Source: Sphingopyxis sp. BE259
Lineage (GTDB): Bacteria > Pseudomonadota > Alphaproteobacteria > Sphingomonadales > Sphingomonadaceae
Length of the DNA: 64,000 nt
Reading direction: 5' to 3'
Assembly: GCF_031457495.1 (NCBI RefSeq)
Contig: NZ_JAVDWM010000001.1
Location: forward strand, 3,150,001-3,214,000
A model generated the notes under the pieces. It did no database searches and was not told the DNA's origin. It worked only from the letters and a program-made list of their open reading frames with translations. Both the position numbers and the translations under genes were made by a program. This document shows, piece after piece, positions 15,427-25,831 of the stretch (positions within the stretch are counted from its first letter, which is position 1; the number at the start of each line of letters is the position of its first letter).

Positions 15427-15867
15427 TTATCCGACAATATGGTCAGGGCCGCCGGCACTTGTCACCGGCTCAAGCACGGCCGAAGGCCGCGACAGCGCCC
15501 ACCAGCTGGCGAGCATCAGCACGACGGTCAACGCCTCGGCAATCATGCCTTGGATGATGGCCCAATTGGTCGGGTCGCCCAAGCCGATGCCGATCAGCCG
15601 ACCCGCAAGTGCGGTGCCAAACAGTGCGGCCGGGACCAGCAGTGCGCGGGTCCACGACGGCAAAAGCGCGCCAATCGCAGCGGCGCCGGACGCGACCAGG
15701 AAAAAGGCCGACAGGTCCGCGCGCAGCGTATTGATCGCAACCCCAGTGATCGCAAATTTGAACGTTTCGGAATAACTCGCCGGATCAAGCAGCCCACGCA
15801 GACCGACGATCGCGAAAAAGGCAGCCCACAACAGCACTGCACCGCGCCATACCCAATTGGTCATCAT
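15427..15867 (-). CDS. DUF4345-like membrane protein
   Basis: About 146 residues and four membrane segments (GAVLLWAAFFAIVGLRGLLD, RADLSAFFLVASGAAAIGAL, LLVPAALFGTALAGRLIGI and ALTVVLMLASWWAL). A conserved inner motif ADLSAFFLV is typical of DUF4345/YrzE-like proteins. The start is ATG 15867 or the adjacent ATG 15864, both close to GGGGAG. mnmA ends 64 bp upstream of this start, so the two may be co-transcribed. The function is unknown. Confidence 0.72.
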   Translation of the reverse strand: MMTNWVWRGAVLLWAAFFAIVGLRGLLDPASYSETFKFAITGVAINTLRADLSAFFLVASGAAAIGALLPSWTRALLVPAALFGTALAGRLIGIGLGDPTNWAIIQGMIAEALTVVLMLASWWALSRPSAVLEPVTSAGGPDHIVG

Positions 15868-15930
15868 CGTCTCCCCATGGTTAAGTTTCACGCTGAACCA
15901 ACAGGCAGAAATGTCAATGGTTGCACCCAT

Positions 15931-17082
15931 TTATGCTGTGTCGGCGGCAAATGTCTGTTCAATCCAGCCGCCACCAAGCACCCGGCTTGCGTCCGCGGCG
16001 TCGTACAGCACCGCCGCCTGCCCAGGCGCAACGCCATATTCCGGCGCCGCGAAGATCAGCCGCTCGCCCGCCACGCGTGCCGCCACCGGCCGCGCCATGC
16101 TTCGCACCTTGGCCAGCACCTCGCGGCCATCGACCGCGCCCAGCCAGTTCGCTTCGCCCAACCGCGCCCCCGCCACCGCCAGCGCGCGGCGCGGCCCGAC
16201 GATCACCTGCTTGGCGACGGCGTCGAGGCGCACGACATACAACGGCTCGGCCTGACCGCCGATCTCGATCCCGCGGCGCTGGCCGACGGTGTAGTGAATC
16301 AATCCCTTGTGCGCCCCCAGCACCGTGCCGTCGACATGGACAATCTCACCCTGATCGTCGGCTTCGGGACGCAGCTTGCGGACGAGCGTCGCATAATCGC
16401 CATCGGGAACGAAGCAGATGTCCTGGCTGTCGGGTTTCGCCGCGACGCCCAGCCCCAGGTCGCGCGCGATCTCGCGCACCACGCTCTTTTCCAGGCCGCC
16501 CAAGGGAAAGCGCAGAAAATCGAGCTGTTCCTGCGTCGTCGCGAACAGAAAATAGCTTTGATCGCGCGCCGGATCGACCGCGCGGTGCAGCTCGGCGCCG
16601 GTCGGCCCGATCATGCGCCGGACATAATGGCCGGTTGCCAGGCAATCGGCGCCCAGTTCCTTGGCCAACGCAAACAGGTCGGTGAATTTGACTCCCATAT
16701 TACAACGCACGCAGGGAATCGGCGTCCGACCGTTCAGATACTCGTCGGCAAACTGATCGATCACTGTGTCGCGAAAGCGGCTTTCATGGTCATAGACATG
16801 ATGCGCGAAGCCGAGCCGATCGGCGACTGCACGCGCGTCCTTTATGTCCTGCCCGGCGCAGCACGCGCCGACGCGCTTCGCCTTGGCACCATGATCGTAA
16901 AGTTGCAGCGTCACGCCGATCACTTCGGCGCCTGATTGCGCCGCCAGCGCAGCGACCACGCTCGAATCGACTCCGCCCGACATCGCGACGACGATTCGCC
17001 GATCCTTGAGCGGCGCGGCGAGCTGAAAGTCGACTTGGGCAAGCCCGGCAGGAGAAATCATCGTCGTCATGATCGGCGCCAT
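15931..17082 (-). CDS. mnmA: tRNA-specific 2-thiouridylase
   Basis: A 383-residue enzyme that thiolates U34 of tRNA-Lys, Glu and Gln, using ATP and sulfur from an IscS-type relay. The PP-loop SGGVDSS (residues 35-41) is present. So are both catalytic cysteines: Cys in IPCVRCN and Cys in [12 protein letters not shown]. The tRNA-binding motif GHYVRR is also visible. The exact start is unclear; ATG 17070 (MTTMIS) is an alternative to 17082. The length is usual for the family. Confidence 0.95.
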   Translation of the reverse strand: MAPIMTTMISPAGLAQVDFQLAAPLKDRRIVVAMSGGVDSSVVAALAAQSGAEVIGVTLQLYDHGAKAKRVGACCAGQDIKDARAVADRLGFAHHVYDHESRFRDTVIDQFADEYLNGRTPIPCVRCNMGVKFTDLFALAKELGADCLATGHYVRRMIGPTGAELHRAVDPARDQSYFLFATTQEQLDFLRFPLGGLEKSVVREIARDLGLGVAAKPDSQDICFVPDGDYATLVRKLRPEADDQGEIVHVDGTVLGAHKGLIHYTVGQRRGIEIGGQAEPLYVVRLDAVAKQVIVGPRRALAVAGARLGEANWLGAVDGREVLAKVRSMARPVAARVAGERLIFAAPEYGVAPGQAAVLYDAADASRVLGGGWIEQTFAADTA

Positions 17083-17214
17083 CTAGGGACGCAGCGGCAA
17101 AAATACCAGCTTTTCCGCCATAACTGTCAAGATATTGACGGGGATTAAGGTTCGCTAACAAGCCATGAAATGAGCATTTACGTGACCTTAGGCGGTCTGC
17201 GCTAGACCGGCAGC

Positions 17215-17595
17215 ATGAATGTCTCCCCGACCGAATTTCCGCGCCTGGCCGGTGCGGCCAGACTGTCGAAGCCCGGCTTTGATATCGTCTTGGCCGTATC
17301 CAGCGCGCGCCAAGCGGCGCAGCCGACCGTTCGTTTGCTGCGTGCGCAAACGACTCGCCACGTGCACGCGGCAACGCTTAACGCGTTGCAGCGGATGTTG
17401 AGCGGAATGCGCCGCGCGCCGGAACAAAATGCACCGCGCGTCGTTCGTTTCTTCGCCCTGTCGGACGATACGAACGCCCTGCCCGAAACTATGAACAGCC
17501 TGTTTACCAGAGGATTTCAGCCGATGTTGAACCCCTCTGATGTAGAGAAGAATGCGTCGGACAAATCCCCCCCCGACGTCGAAACCATGGAATGA
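17215..17595 (+). CDS. hypothetical protein translationally coupled to sciP
   Basis: A 126-residue frame starting MNVSPTEFPRLAGAARLSK, Arg/Ala-rich with a basic helix RLLRAQTTRHVHAATLNAL and an acidic tail. It ends in TGA overlapping the sciP ATG (ATGA), the usual sign of coupled genes. Its third-position base pattern fits coding sequence. No clear ribosome-binding site precedes ATG 17215, and no family is recognised. An opposite-strand frame covers the same DNA but lacks any context support. Confidence 0.45.
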   Translation: MNVSPTEFPRLAGAARLSKPGFDIVLAVSSARQAAQPTVRLLRAQTTRHVHAATLNALQRMLSGMRRAPEQNAPRVVRFFALSDDTNALPETMNSLFTRGFQPMLNPSDVEKNASDKSPPDVETME

Positions 17596-17897
17596 ATATG
17601 ATCGAGAATCAGAAAATCCGGCCGGCACAGGTCATTGGCCCCTTGGGCGAGCCGCTGACGATCGACTCGCTGCCGCCGCCGTCGACGACCCGCTGGGTCG
17701 TGCGCCGCAAGGCCGAAGTCGTCGCTGCGGTCAACGGCGGTCTATTGACCGTCGATGAAGTGTGCGAACGTTATGGGCTGACCCTCGAGGAATTTGCCGG
17801 CTGGCAGCGATCGATCGATCGCAGCGGCATGCCGGGGCTGCGTGTCACGCGCATCCAGCACTATCGCGATCTGTATGAGCGCCAACAACGCTTTTGA
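17592..17897 (+). CDS. sciP: CtrA inhibitor SciP (DUF1153)
   Basis: A 101-residue protein whose core TTRWVVRRKAEVVAAVNGG, then CERYGLTLEEFAGWQRSIDR and LRVTRIQHYR, is diagnostic of DUF1153. In Caulobacter, SciP binds DNA and CtrA and blocks activation of CtrA-dependent promoters in G1. A helix-turn-helix (about residues 50-75) is visible. The start ATG 17592 overlaps the stop of the upstream frame; ATG 17598 is an alternative. A strong terminator follows 24 bp after the stop. Two CtrA-like boxes occur elsewhere in this window (860 and 3235). Confidence 0.9.
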   Translation: MNMIENQKIRPAQVIGPLGEPLTIDSLPPPSTTRWVVRRKAEVVAAVNGGLLTVDEVCERYGLTLEEFAGWQRSIDRSGMPGLRVTRIQHYRDLYERQQRF

Positions 17898-17920
17898 TCG
17901 TCGTCGGACCGGGATCATTG

Positions 17921-17949
17921 AAAAAGGGCGCCCTAGGCGCCCTTTTTTA
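17921..17949 (+). terminator. intrinsic terminator after sciP
   Basis: The arms AAAAAGGGCGCC and GGCGCCCTTTTTT form a stem with a 3-nt loop CTA, ending in a T run. Confidence 0.9.
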
Positions 17950-18068
17950 TGTCGCACGCGCCATCGGCCTGTCGGAATCGCAAGACTTTTTGCGCTTTGG
18001 CATTTTTGTTGCAACCCTATTGTTCACCCCGCGTTAAGCCCCGGAGTCAACTTTGGGAGTCACTCGAT

Positions 18069-18344
18069 ATGCGTAAAATGTTCGTTACCCTCGCCGCCAC
18101 CTCTGCTCTCGCTCTTGGCGCTTGCCAGAGCCCGGCCGCCGACAAGGTCGAAGATCAGGCCGAAGCACAGGCCGAAGTCATCGACGAACAGGCCGATGCC
18201 ATGCCCGAGGGCCCGGCGAAGGAAGCCATGGAAAACAAGGCCGACGTCGTCGAGGAAATGGGTGAAGAAAAGGCCAATGCCATGGACGACAATGGCGAGA
18301 TCGCCCCGTCGGAAACCGGCGTTGGTGATACGCAGACGAAATAA
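18069..18344 (+). CDS. small acidic lipoprotein
   Basis: A 91-residue protein with a lipoprotein signal peptide ending LALGAC (acylated Cys19). A very acidic Ala/Glu/Asp-rich helical region with repeated EDQAEAQAE and ENKADVVEE segments follows. The mature part is probably a periplasmic coiled coil tethered to a membrane. Two GANTC sites (GAGTC at 18044 and 18057) lie within 25 bp of the ATG, so CcrM methylation could affect expression. A strong terminator follows. It is a stand-alone unit of unknown function. Confidence 0.8.
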   Translation: MRKMFVTLAATSALALGACQSPAADKVEDQAEAQAEVIDEQADAMPEGPAKEAMENKADVVEEMGEEKANAMDDNGEIAPSETGVGDTQTK

Positions 18345-18371
18345 GCGCTGCCTTCCCTAACAGGCAGAGCG

Positions 18372-18404
18372 AAGGGCGCCGGAACCAGATTCCGGCGCCC
18401 TTTC
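18372..18404 (+). terminator. intrinsic terminator after the small lipoprotein
   Basis: The 13-bp arms AAGGGCGCCGGAA and TTCCGGCGCCCTT, with loop CCAGA, are followed by TTCTC. Confidence 0.88.
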
Positions 18405-18441
18405 TCATGCTTGAATTTTTCTCCGCGATCCAGGGTCGAAA

Positions 18442-18455
18442 GTGACGCGCGTCAC
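18442..18455. promoter_or_regulatory. perfect 14-bp palindrome, possible operator
   Basis: GTGACGCGCGTCAC is a perfect inverted repeat between two terminator-like hairpins. No gene start lies close by on either strand, so its role is unclear. Confidence 0.25.
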
Positions 18456-18526
18456 CACAATATCATTTGGCCTGCGATAAGGGGGCTGCGTGGACGGAAA
18501 CGCTTCGGCGCTCGCCCGCAGCCTAC

Positions 18527-18564
18527 CTTCCCGCCGCCGGTAGCGACCCCCGGCGGCGGGAGGG
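18527..18564 (-). terminator. GC-rich hairpin after the GNAT gene
   Basis: The 14-bp arms CTTCCCGCCGCCGG and CCGGCGGCGGGAGG (one mismatch) lie directly after the GNAT stop codon. There is no T tract on the minus strand, so it may stabilise the 3' end rather than terminate. Confidence 0.45.
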
Positions 18565-18565
18565 A

Positions 18566-19228
18566 CTAGACCATGCTCGTCGGTCCGCCTTCAAGCGCGC
18601 GCAACACATCCTGAACCCCCGGCGCATCGGCGTCGGCCCGCAGTGCGGAGATTCCCGCCGCGACGTCGAGTCGATATTCGGCAACCCCTGCCGACTCTCC
18701 GGTCCATGCCGCATCAAGCGACTTCACCAACCGCTTCGCAGCGGCGTTCTCCGACAAGATATGAACGTCGAGCACCGCCAGCCCGGCGGCCAAACAGTTA
18801 ACCAGCAAGGCCGCGGTCATCATCCGCGCCAGCCCTTGCCCCTGAAATTCGTCGACGACGGCAACCGAAAACTCGCCTACGGGCCCGCCGCCGCGATACC
18901 GCACGGCATGAACGGCGCCGATCGCCGGCTGCCCTTCGCACTGGGTGCAGATCGCGCCCCAGGCGATGTGGTCGTGGCCATCGACGTCGACCAGCCGCTC
19001 GATCACCGCATCCGGTAGCACCGGGACGGGCGAGAAAAACCGCAGATACCGCGACTCCGCCGACAATTTGGCAATTCCGTCGCGCAGCAATTGCTCATCG
19101 TCGGGCGTGATCGTGCGCAGGCACACCACGGTCCCATCGTTCAGCGCGCTATGCACGGCGATGTCCTCGATCGCCTTCGCCAGCGTCACCGGTTCCTGTC
19201 TTGGCGCCTGCCCGTCCGTCGTGGTCAT
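18566..19228 (-). CDS. GNAT-family N-acetyltransferase
   Basis: A 220-residue protein starting MTTTDGQAPR, with GGGAGGCCGTG upstream of ATG 19228. The GNAT fold is indicated by RTITPDDEQLLRDGI, RYLRFFSP (typical of Pat/PatZ-like acetyltransferase domains) and AVVDEFQGQGLARMMTAAL. The last contains the acetyl-CoA-binding Q/RxxGxG/A motif. The substrate is unknown; the RYLRFF segment suggests protein-lysine acetylation. It is divergently oriented to the XRE regulator. Confidence 0.82.
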   Translation of the reverse strand: MTTTDGQAPRQEPVTLAKAIEDIAVHSALNDGTVVCLRTITPDDEQLLRDGIAKLSAESRYLRFFSPVPVLPDAVIERLVDVDGHDHIAWGAICTQCEGQPAIGAVHAVRYRGGGPVGEFSVAVVDEFQGQGLARMMTAALLVNCLAAGLAVLDVHILSENAAAKRLVKSLDAAWTGESAGVAEYRLDVAAGISALRADADAPGVQDVLRALEGGPTSMV

Positions 19229-19384
19229 CACGGCCTCCCAGCCCGGCGACGATAAGCGCCGCGAACGCCGCTGGCAAATCAAGCCGACGCGGCGCCGGAC
19301 GATCGGTGAGATGTTGAAAGCGGTTGCGGTTGTAAACTTGTAAGATCGGTCCGTTCAAACAGCGTCCGAGAGGTAGCCGATTTC

Positions 19385-19738
19385 GTGATCCACACGCCGA
19401 TCGACAGCATGATCGAACAGGCTCCCGTGCTGGAGACGCTCGGCGCGCGGCTGGCGCGGCTGCGCCGGACGCAGGGGTTAAGCAAGACCGACGTCGCCGA
19501 CCGGCTGGGGATCAGCGTCACCGCGATCTGCCACTGGGAACAGGACCGGTCGCGGCCAAAACCGGCGCGGTTGCAAGCCTTGTCGCAGCTGTTCGGCCTG
19601 TCTGCCACCGATCTGCTGAGCCCCGCGGGCACACCGAACAGCCCTAATCTTGCCGACCTGGTCGCGCGTACCCGCGCCGAAATCGCCCGCGTCGCCGGAA
19701 CCAACCCGTCGAAGGTGCGGATCGTTATCGAGATGTAG
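19385..19738 (+). CDS. XRE-family helix-turn-helix regulator
   Basis: A 117-residue protein with a single Cro/CI-type helix-turn-helix (about residues 18-75: LGARLARLRRTQGLSKTDVA, DRLGISVTAICHWEQDRSRP). A short C-terminal segment may mediate dimerisation. The start is GTG 19385, with GAGAGG upstream; ATG 19409 is an alternative. It is convergent with the hydrolase gene, overlapping by 14 bp at the 3' ends, and divergent from the GNAT gene. Confidence 0.82.
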   Translation: MIHTPIDSMIEQAPVLETLGARLARLRRTQGLSKTDVADRLGISVTAICHWEQDRSRPKPARLQALSQLFGLSATDLLSPAGTPNSPNLADLVARTRAEIARVAGTNPSKVRIVIEM

Positions 19739-20650
19739 GCATCCCCAGCGCCGCCAGGATAGCCGTGCGCTGTTTCGCCCAACTCACACTGTCCGGCGCA
19801 ATCAGTTCGACATGCCCCTCACCCCGTGTCACCTCCATCGGCACCGTCACGCCGCGGGCGGCCATCGCGGCGCCATAGGCAGCGCCGGTCGCGGGCGGGG
19901 TGATGCGGTCGCGGTCGTTGTTGAACTGCATCTCGCGACCGCTGCCCAGCGGCATTTCCGGCGGCGAAGTGCGGGCAAAGTCGCCGCGCGCCATTGCGGC
20001 AGGCGCGTCAGCGCCGCAGGCATGGCCGGTGCTGGCAGCCCCGGCGCGCAGATCGGGAAGGCCGCCCTGGCTGACCGCCAGGTCGATCCGGATCGGGTCG
20101 GCGCCCCGGAGCGGATCGTCCGCCGCCAGCGCCGGACGCCGCGCCAGCCACAGCGCCAGATGCCCGCCGGCACTATGTCCGATCGCGATCCGCAGCCCGT
20201 CGGTCTTCAGCCCGTGCTTTGCGCCCTCCGCGACAAACAAGTCGGCGGCGCGCGCCACGTCGTCATAGGTTCCCGGCATCCCGCCGCCGCGATCGACGCC
20301 GCGATATTCGATGTTCCAAACCCCGACGCCATGCGACCGCAGGTCGCCCGCGATCCAGTTCATGATGTCGCGCTCGGCCACGGAAGTCTGCCAGCAGCCG
20401 CCGTGGATCATGATCACCGCGGGGTGCGGGCCAGCGCCCTTTGGCACCCAGACATCGACCAGCTGCAACGCATCCTCGCCATAGCGGATCGTCGCATCGG
20501 GCGCCGGTTTGGCGCGGGTCAGCAGGTCGGGCCATGTCATGATCGGCTTGTCGCGCACCGCCCGCTCTCCCTTCACCGGTCCGACTGTGGCCGGAGCGCA
20601 GGCGGCGAGCAGCAGCGCCAGCCCGGCAACCGCGCTTTTGCCAAGCCCGA

Positions 20651-20654
<4 letters not shown>
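19725..20654 (-). CDS. alpha/beta hydrolase lipoprotein, probable CTG start
   Basis: A hydrolase of about 309 residues with a signal sequence ([15 protein letters not shown], lipobox LAAC). HGGCW forms the oxyanion region, [11 protein letters not shown] holds the nucleophilic Ser, and a late GEGHVEL holds the probable catalytic His. This fits the BD-FAE/esterase-lipase group with an unknown ester substrate. No ATG, GTG or TTG precedes the signal peptide in frame. CTG 20654 overlaps the lepA stop codon (CTGA) and is the best start. A frameshift, or a downstream ATG (which would remove the signal peptide), are alternatives. Confidence 0.72.
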
Positions 20655-22474
<1,820 letters not shown>

Positions 22475-22773
22475 GCGGGCGCGTTAGCAGGGGAAATGCG
22501 CGCTGTCAGCAGGGAGCGGACCGGTCGGCAGGGCGGCGCGCGGAAGTTGTCAAACTTGTCACCGCATCGACGCCGGAAACAAGGGGTTAGCGGCCAGCCA
22601 TGGGCGAAGATCGCCAAGGTTGCCCAGCGCGGCGGGGGCATGAAACATCGCAAAGGTCGCGCGCGGCCGCGATGTTTGGCGCGCGGGGAAGCAGCGGGGC
22701 CGGACGAGTCAAAGAGCCAGAGCGTGAGGGTGGCATGGCGGAATAATGTAGGAAAGGGGTTTTGGGGGCAGCG
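22475..22773. other. intergenic region between lepA and res
   Basis: No confident gene. A 29-codon minus-strand frame at 22559-22648 (MFHAPAALGNLGDLRPWLAA...) has plausible composition but no ribosome-binding site, and may be a gene remnant. The right end holds the shared 29-nt motif. Confidence 0.4.
22740..22768 (-). repeat. second, inverted copy of the 29-nt motif
   Basis: Read on the minus strand it matches 9523-9551 at 27 of 29 positions, including the invariant CCTACATTATTCC. It lies 6 bp past the res stop codon. Confidence 0.5.
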
Positions 22774-25359
22774 CTATGGGGCGTGCCGGAATGGCCGGAC
22801 GACGTCGCTAAATGCCGCCTGACTTTTCCAGTCGGTGGGGTCGAAGAAGGGCGCGCCCTCCACGCGGTGGGTTGAAACATAGAAATCGGGCAGCTTCGCC
22901 TGCTTGCCGATCGCATCCAGAAACACCTGCTTCCATGCGTCGCCTGCGGCCAGATGGGTGCCCTTGGGTTCGACAAAAATCTGCACCATCTTGGCAGACC
23001 CATCGCGGTCGCGTTCGAGGAACAGCAGGAAGTCGGGTTCGAACCCCGCGCCGTCGTCAAAGGCGTAAAGCTTGACCGCCTTTTCATTGCGGATGAGGCG
23101 GATTTCGCCAAAGTCGGCGCGCAAACGGTCGATCTGTTTGGCGATCGAAAGGATCAGTTCCATCTCGGCCGAGGTGCCGAAAAAATCATCGTGCGCGAAC
23201 CAGTCGAGGGTCGCTAGGTCGATGCCCTCGTTGCGCGTCCAATCTTTCCATTGCGTGCGGTAGGTGCCGCCGACGGTCAGCGTCACGTCCGCGATGCTTT
23301 TGTTCACCCGATGCGGGGTGAAATCGCGCGTTCCGATGTGATCAAAACTGCTGACCGCAATCTGGCTGGCAATCGCGTCGAGCGCGCCGCGTGCCAGAGT
23401 TAGTCGCGCGGTGACGTCGAGCGAAGCCAGCGCGGCCTTCGGCCCTGAAACTTCAAGCCGCACGCCGCCCAGAAAATCGACGCCCGAAACAAATGCGGCG
23501 CGGCTCGCCAGTTTGGGGAAATGGCGCCGCAGGTTGGCGAAGTGGAAAAAGGGATCGGCGTCGAGCGCATGGCGGATCACGCCGGGTCCAAGATCGGCGA
23601 ACGCAAGCGTCCGCTGCGCGATGCGGTCACCGGCGCGGCTGCTGTCATCGCCGTCAAAGGCGCTGCCCTCGCTGGTCCGCCCGCTATGGCCGAGCGAGAG
23701 CTGGATCAGCCGGGGAACCTGATAATCGTCGAGTTTGAAAATCGTCTTGCGGTCATTTTTCTGGCGGCTGTTGGCGAACAGCAGCCCGGATTTGAAGAAG
23801 TCGGTCTGGCGAAAGCTGTCCTTTACCTTCACCGTCGCTTTGCGCGTGTCGGCGTCGATCAGCCCCGATTCGACCAGCGCCTTCTTAATGTCGCCGACAT
23901 AGGCGGGGTCGTGGGTGCAATGATAATGGAGCTGTTCGATCGCGCGCAGCGGATGATCCTCGTCGGCGTCATATTTGCGCTGCTCACGGGGTTCTTCGGG
24001 CAGATCGGACGCCACGAACGGCCAGTAGCGGGCGCCGCGCCCGATCAACTGCGCTTCCTGATTGGTCGTGCTGTTCGTCCCCTGATCGTACAGGCGGACG
24101 ATGTCGAAGAGGTTCAGGACGTCCCAGCCCTCGTTGAGTTTATCGACGGCGAAGATACAGCGTACCTCGTTGTCATGATCCTCCAGACTGTTGAGTTCGA
24201 TCTGCTGACGCGCGAGGTCTTCGGGCTTGTTGACGTTGCGGACTTTTGTCGGGGCAAAGTCGAGGCGGATTTCGCGCGCGAAGTCGTCGACCGAAATCCC
24301 GCCGCCCGCGCGGGTCACGTGGCGCAGCGCATCGCCAACGGTGTCACCAGCGGGAAGCGCCGACATCATCGCGGTCAGCCGGTCGCCATCGAGCGTTTCG
24401 ATCAGCGCATGAAACGCCGCCTCATTGTCGGCGGAATCGGCCACCCGCCGCGATTTCATCATCACCACGGGTTTCAGCGACAGGCCATATTCGCCCGCCA
24501 GCTTACGGCGATACTGGCTGAGCACTACCGCCTGCAACATGCGTTGATCCAGCGAAATATCGGCGCGGCGCAGTTCGATTTCTTTCGAATAGCGATCGGC
24601 ACGAAACTGGCGCAGCGAATAGTCGTAGAGAATCTTGTCGTGATATTTGGCGGCGATTGCGGCGTGGCCCAGGTTGGCGGTGGCGGTAAATTCCAGCAGC
24701 AGATTGTCCGGACTGGCGCGAAAGACGGCATCGACCGTGCTTTCCCAGCTCGCCTCCAGCTTCAACTCCTCGCCCTTTTTGGTATCGGCATTCAGGTGGT
24801 GCGCCTCGTCCGAGATCAGCACGACCTTTCGTCCGGCGAAGTCCTCGACCGAAACGCCGTTTTCGCGCGGATTGACCATCCGGCTGTGTAGCCCCTGAAT
24901 GGTGGTGAAGTGGATGTTGATGCTGTCGGCGTCGGCTTCGTCGAAATTGCTGACCTCGCGGACCGTGACCGGCCTGCCGTCGAACCGCAGCGGATCGGCG
25001 AACAGATATTTGGACGACGTTGCGGCGAGGAAATTGGCCTTTGTCTTTTCGATAATCTGGGTCGAATTGACGAAGAACAGGAAGTTGCGATGACCGCGGG
25101 TGTACAGATCGAGGATCAGCGCCGCCATGATCACCGTCTTGCCGCTGCCGGTCGCCATATGAAACAGCAGGTGGGCGGGTTTCGGCCGTTGAGGATATTT
25201 GTCCATGTAGAACGCGAAGCGTTCCAGCGCTGTTGTCTGGTAGGGACGCAGTGTGATCGTCGGCGCAATGTTGGCCGCTACATGATCGGGAAGATCGGCA
25301 TTCAGCGCACCATATTTGGCGAGCGCATCGAATTCCTGGGCAAGCGATTGGCCATTCAC
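22774..25359 (-). CDS. type III restriction enzyme, Res subunit
   Basis: An 861-residue SF2 helicase-nuclease. Walker A ATGSGKT (residues 69-75), SDEAHH (183-188), a motif III-like TATAN, and QLIGRGARYWPF as motif VI are visible. The C-terminal nuclease reads FEPDF (Asp776), with VEPKG (Glu797, Lys799), a PD-(D/E)XK-type site. In type III systems Res cleaves DNA only in complex with Mod, after translocation or sliding between inversely oriented sites. The locus order is mod, two small genes, res. Mod is interrupted here, so the enzyme is probably idle. Confidence 0.9.
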   Translation of the reverse strand: MNGQSLAQEFDALAKYGALNADLPDHVAANIAPTITLRPYQTTALERFAFYMDKYPQRPKPAHLLFHMATGSGKTVIMAALILDLYTRGHRNFLFFVNSTQIIEKTKANFLAATSSKYLFADPLRFDGRPVTVREVSNFDEADADSINIHFTTIQGLHSRMVNPRENGVSVEDFAGRKVVLISDEAHHLNADTKKGEELKLEASWESTVDAVFRASPDNLLLEFTATANLGHAAIAAKYHDKILYDYSLRQFRADRYSKEIELRRADISLDQRMLQAVVLSQYRRKLAGEYGLSLKPVVMMKSRRVADSADNEAAFHALIETLDGDRLTAMMSALPAGDTVGDALRHVTRAGGGISVDDFAREIRLDFAPTKVRNVNKPEDLARQQIELNSLEDHDNEVRCIFAVDKLNEGWDVLNLFDIVRLYDQGTNSTTNQEAQLIGRGARYWPFVASDLPEEPREQRKYDADEDHPLRAIEQLHYHCTHDPAYVGDIKKALVESGLIDADTRKATVKVKDSFRQTDFFKSGLLFANSRQKNDRKTIFKLDDYQVPRLIQLSLGHSGRTSEGSAFDGDDSSRAGDRIAQRTLAFADLGPGVIRHALDADPFFHFANLRRHFPKLASRAAFVSGVDFLGGVRLEVSGPKAALASLDVTARLTLARGALDAIASQIAVSSFDHIGTRDFTPHRVNKSIADVTLTVGGTYRTQWKDWTRNEGIDLATLDWFAHDDFFGTSAEMELILSIAKQIDRLRADFGEIRLIRNEKAVKLYAFDDGAGFEPDFLLFLERDRDGSAKMVQIFVEPKGTHLAAGDAWKQVFLDAIGKQAKLPDFYVSTHRVEGAPFFDPTDWKSQAAFSDVVRPFRHAP

Positions 25360-25367
25360 GATGTTGT

Positions 25368-25583
25368 TTACGCCGCCTTCAAGGTAACGAAGGGCAAGGA
25401 CGTCGCCTCCAGCGTCGTCAGGTCGAGCTGTTCGGAGGCGCGATCGATGTCGATCCCGACGACGACGCCATTGGCGTCCAGATCGGCATTGAGCCCGTCA
25501 GCGATTTCGCGCGTTTCGGTTCCCGGTCCGGCCTTCAACTCGATATAGAGGCTGTCGGTTTCGGGGTAATAATGCAGCTTCAT
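25368..25583 (-). CDS. DUF2283 family protein
   Basis: A 71-residue protein starting MKLHYYPETDSLYIELKAGP, with ETREIADGLNADLDANGVVVGIDID. This is the DUF2283 pattern (Y.e.DaLYI.l, then DiDe.G.vvGIEi). It overlaps the upstream small gene by 4 nt (ATGA). Such proteins often pair with a RelE/DUF4258-like partner, as here, which suggests a toxin-antitoxin-like or regulatory pair inside the restriction locus. Confidence 0.85.
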   Translation of the reverse strand: MKLHYYPETDSLYIELKAGPGTETREIADGLNADLDANGVVVGIDIDRASEQLDLTTLEATSLPFVTLKAA

Positions 25584-25831
25584 GCCTGATCCTCGGTAAA
25601 GTCGCGGTCGATAAACGCATTGTGCAGCGTTTCGCCGTCCGCCAGCGTGACGACGCGCAAGATGCGCTCTTTTGCTTCATTTGCCAAGCGCACCGGCCCC
25701 CAATGGCGAATGCGCCCGTCGGGCTGGACGGTGCGCCGCACCGGCGATGCCACCACGTCCTGGCACATTTCGACCGTCAGATAAGGGCGCTTGCGCAGCA
25801 CCTGTTCGGTGAAATAGCGCGTGGTTTTCAA
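25580..25831 (-). CDS. small protein paired with DUF2283 (DUF4258/RelE-like?)
   Basis: An 83-residue basic protein: YFTEQVLRKRPYLTVEMCQ, RRTVQPDGRIRHWGPVRL and LRVVTLADGETLHNAFIDR. The order of a helix, a basic strand segment and a final strand-rich region recalls small RelE-like/DUF4258 toxins. This is a judgement by pattern. Its start overlaps the mod stop and its stop overlaps the DUF2283 start, so the four genes form one transcript. Confidence 0.6.
   Translation of the reverse strand: MKTTRYFTEQVLRKRPYLTVEMCQDVVASPVRRTVQPDGRIRHWGPVRLANEAKERILRVVTLADGETLHNAFIDRDFTEDQA

Noticed and set aside
17145..17159. TTAAGGTTCGCTAAC upstream of sciP as a CtrA box
   Set aside because: The half-sites are 6 rather than 7 bases apart and the second half is degenerate, so it does not meet the consensus.
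17188..17628. Minus-strand frame opposite the gene before sciP
   Set aside because: It has no context or ribosome-binding site, whereas the plus-strand frame is coupled to sciP by an ATGA overlap.
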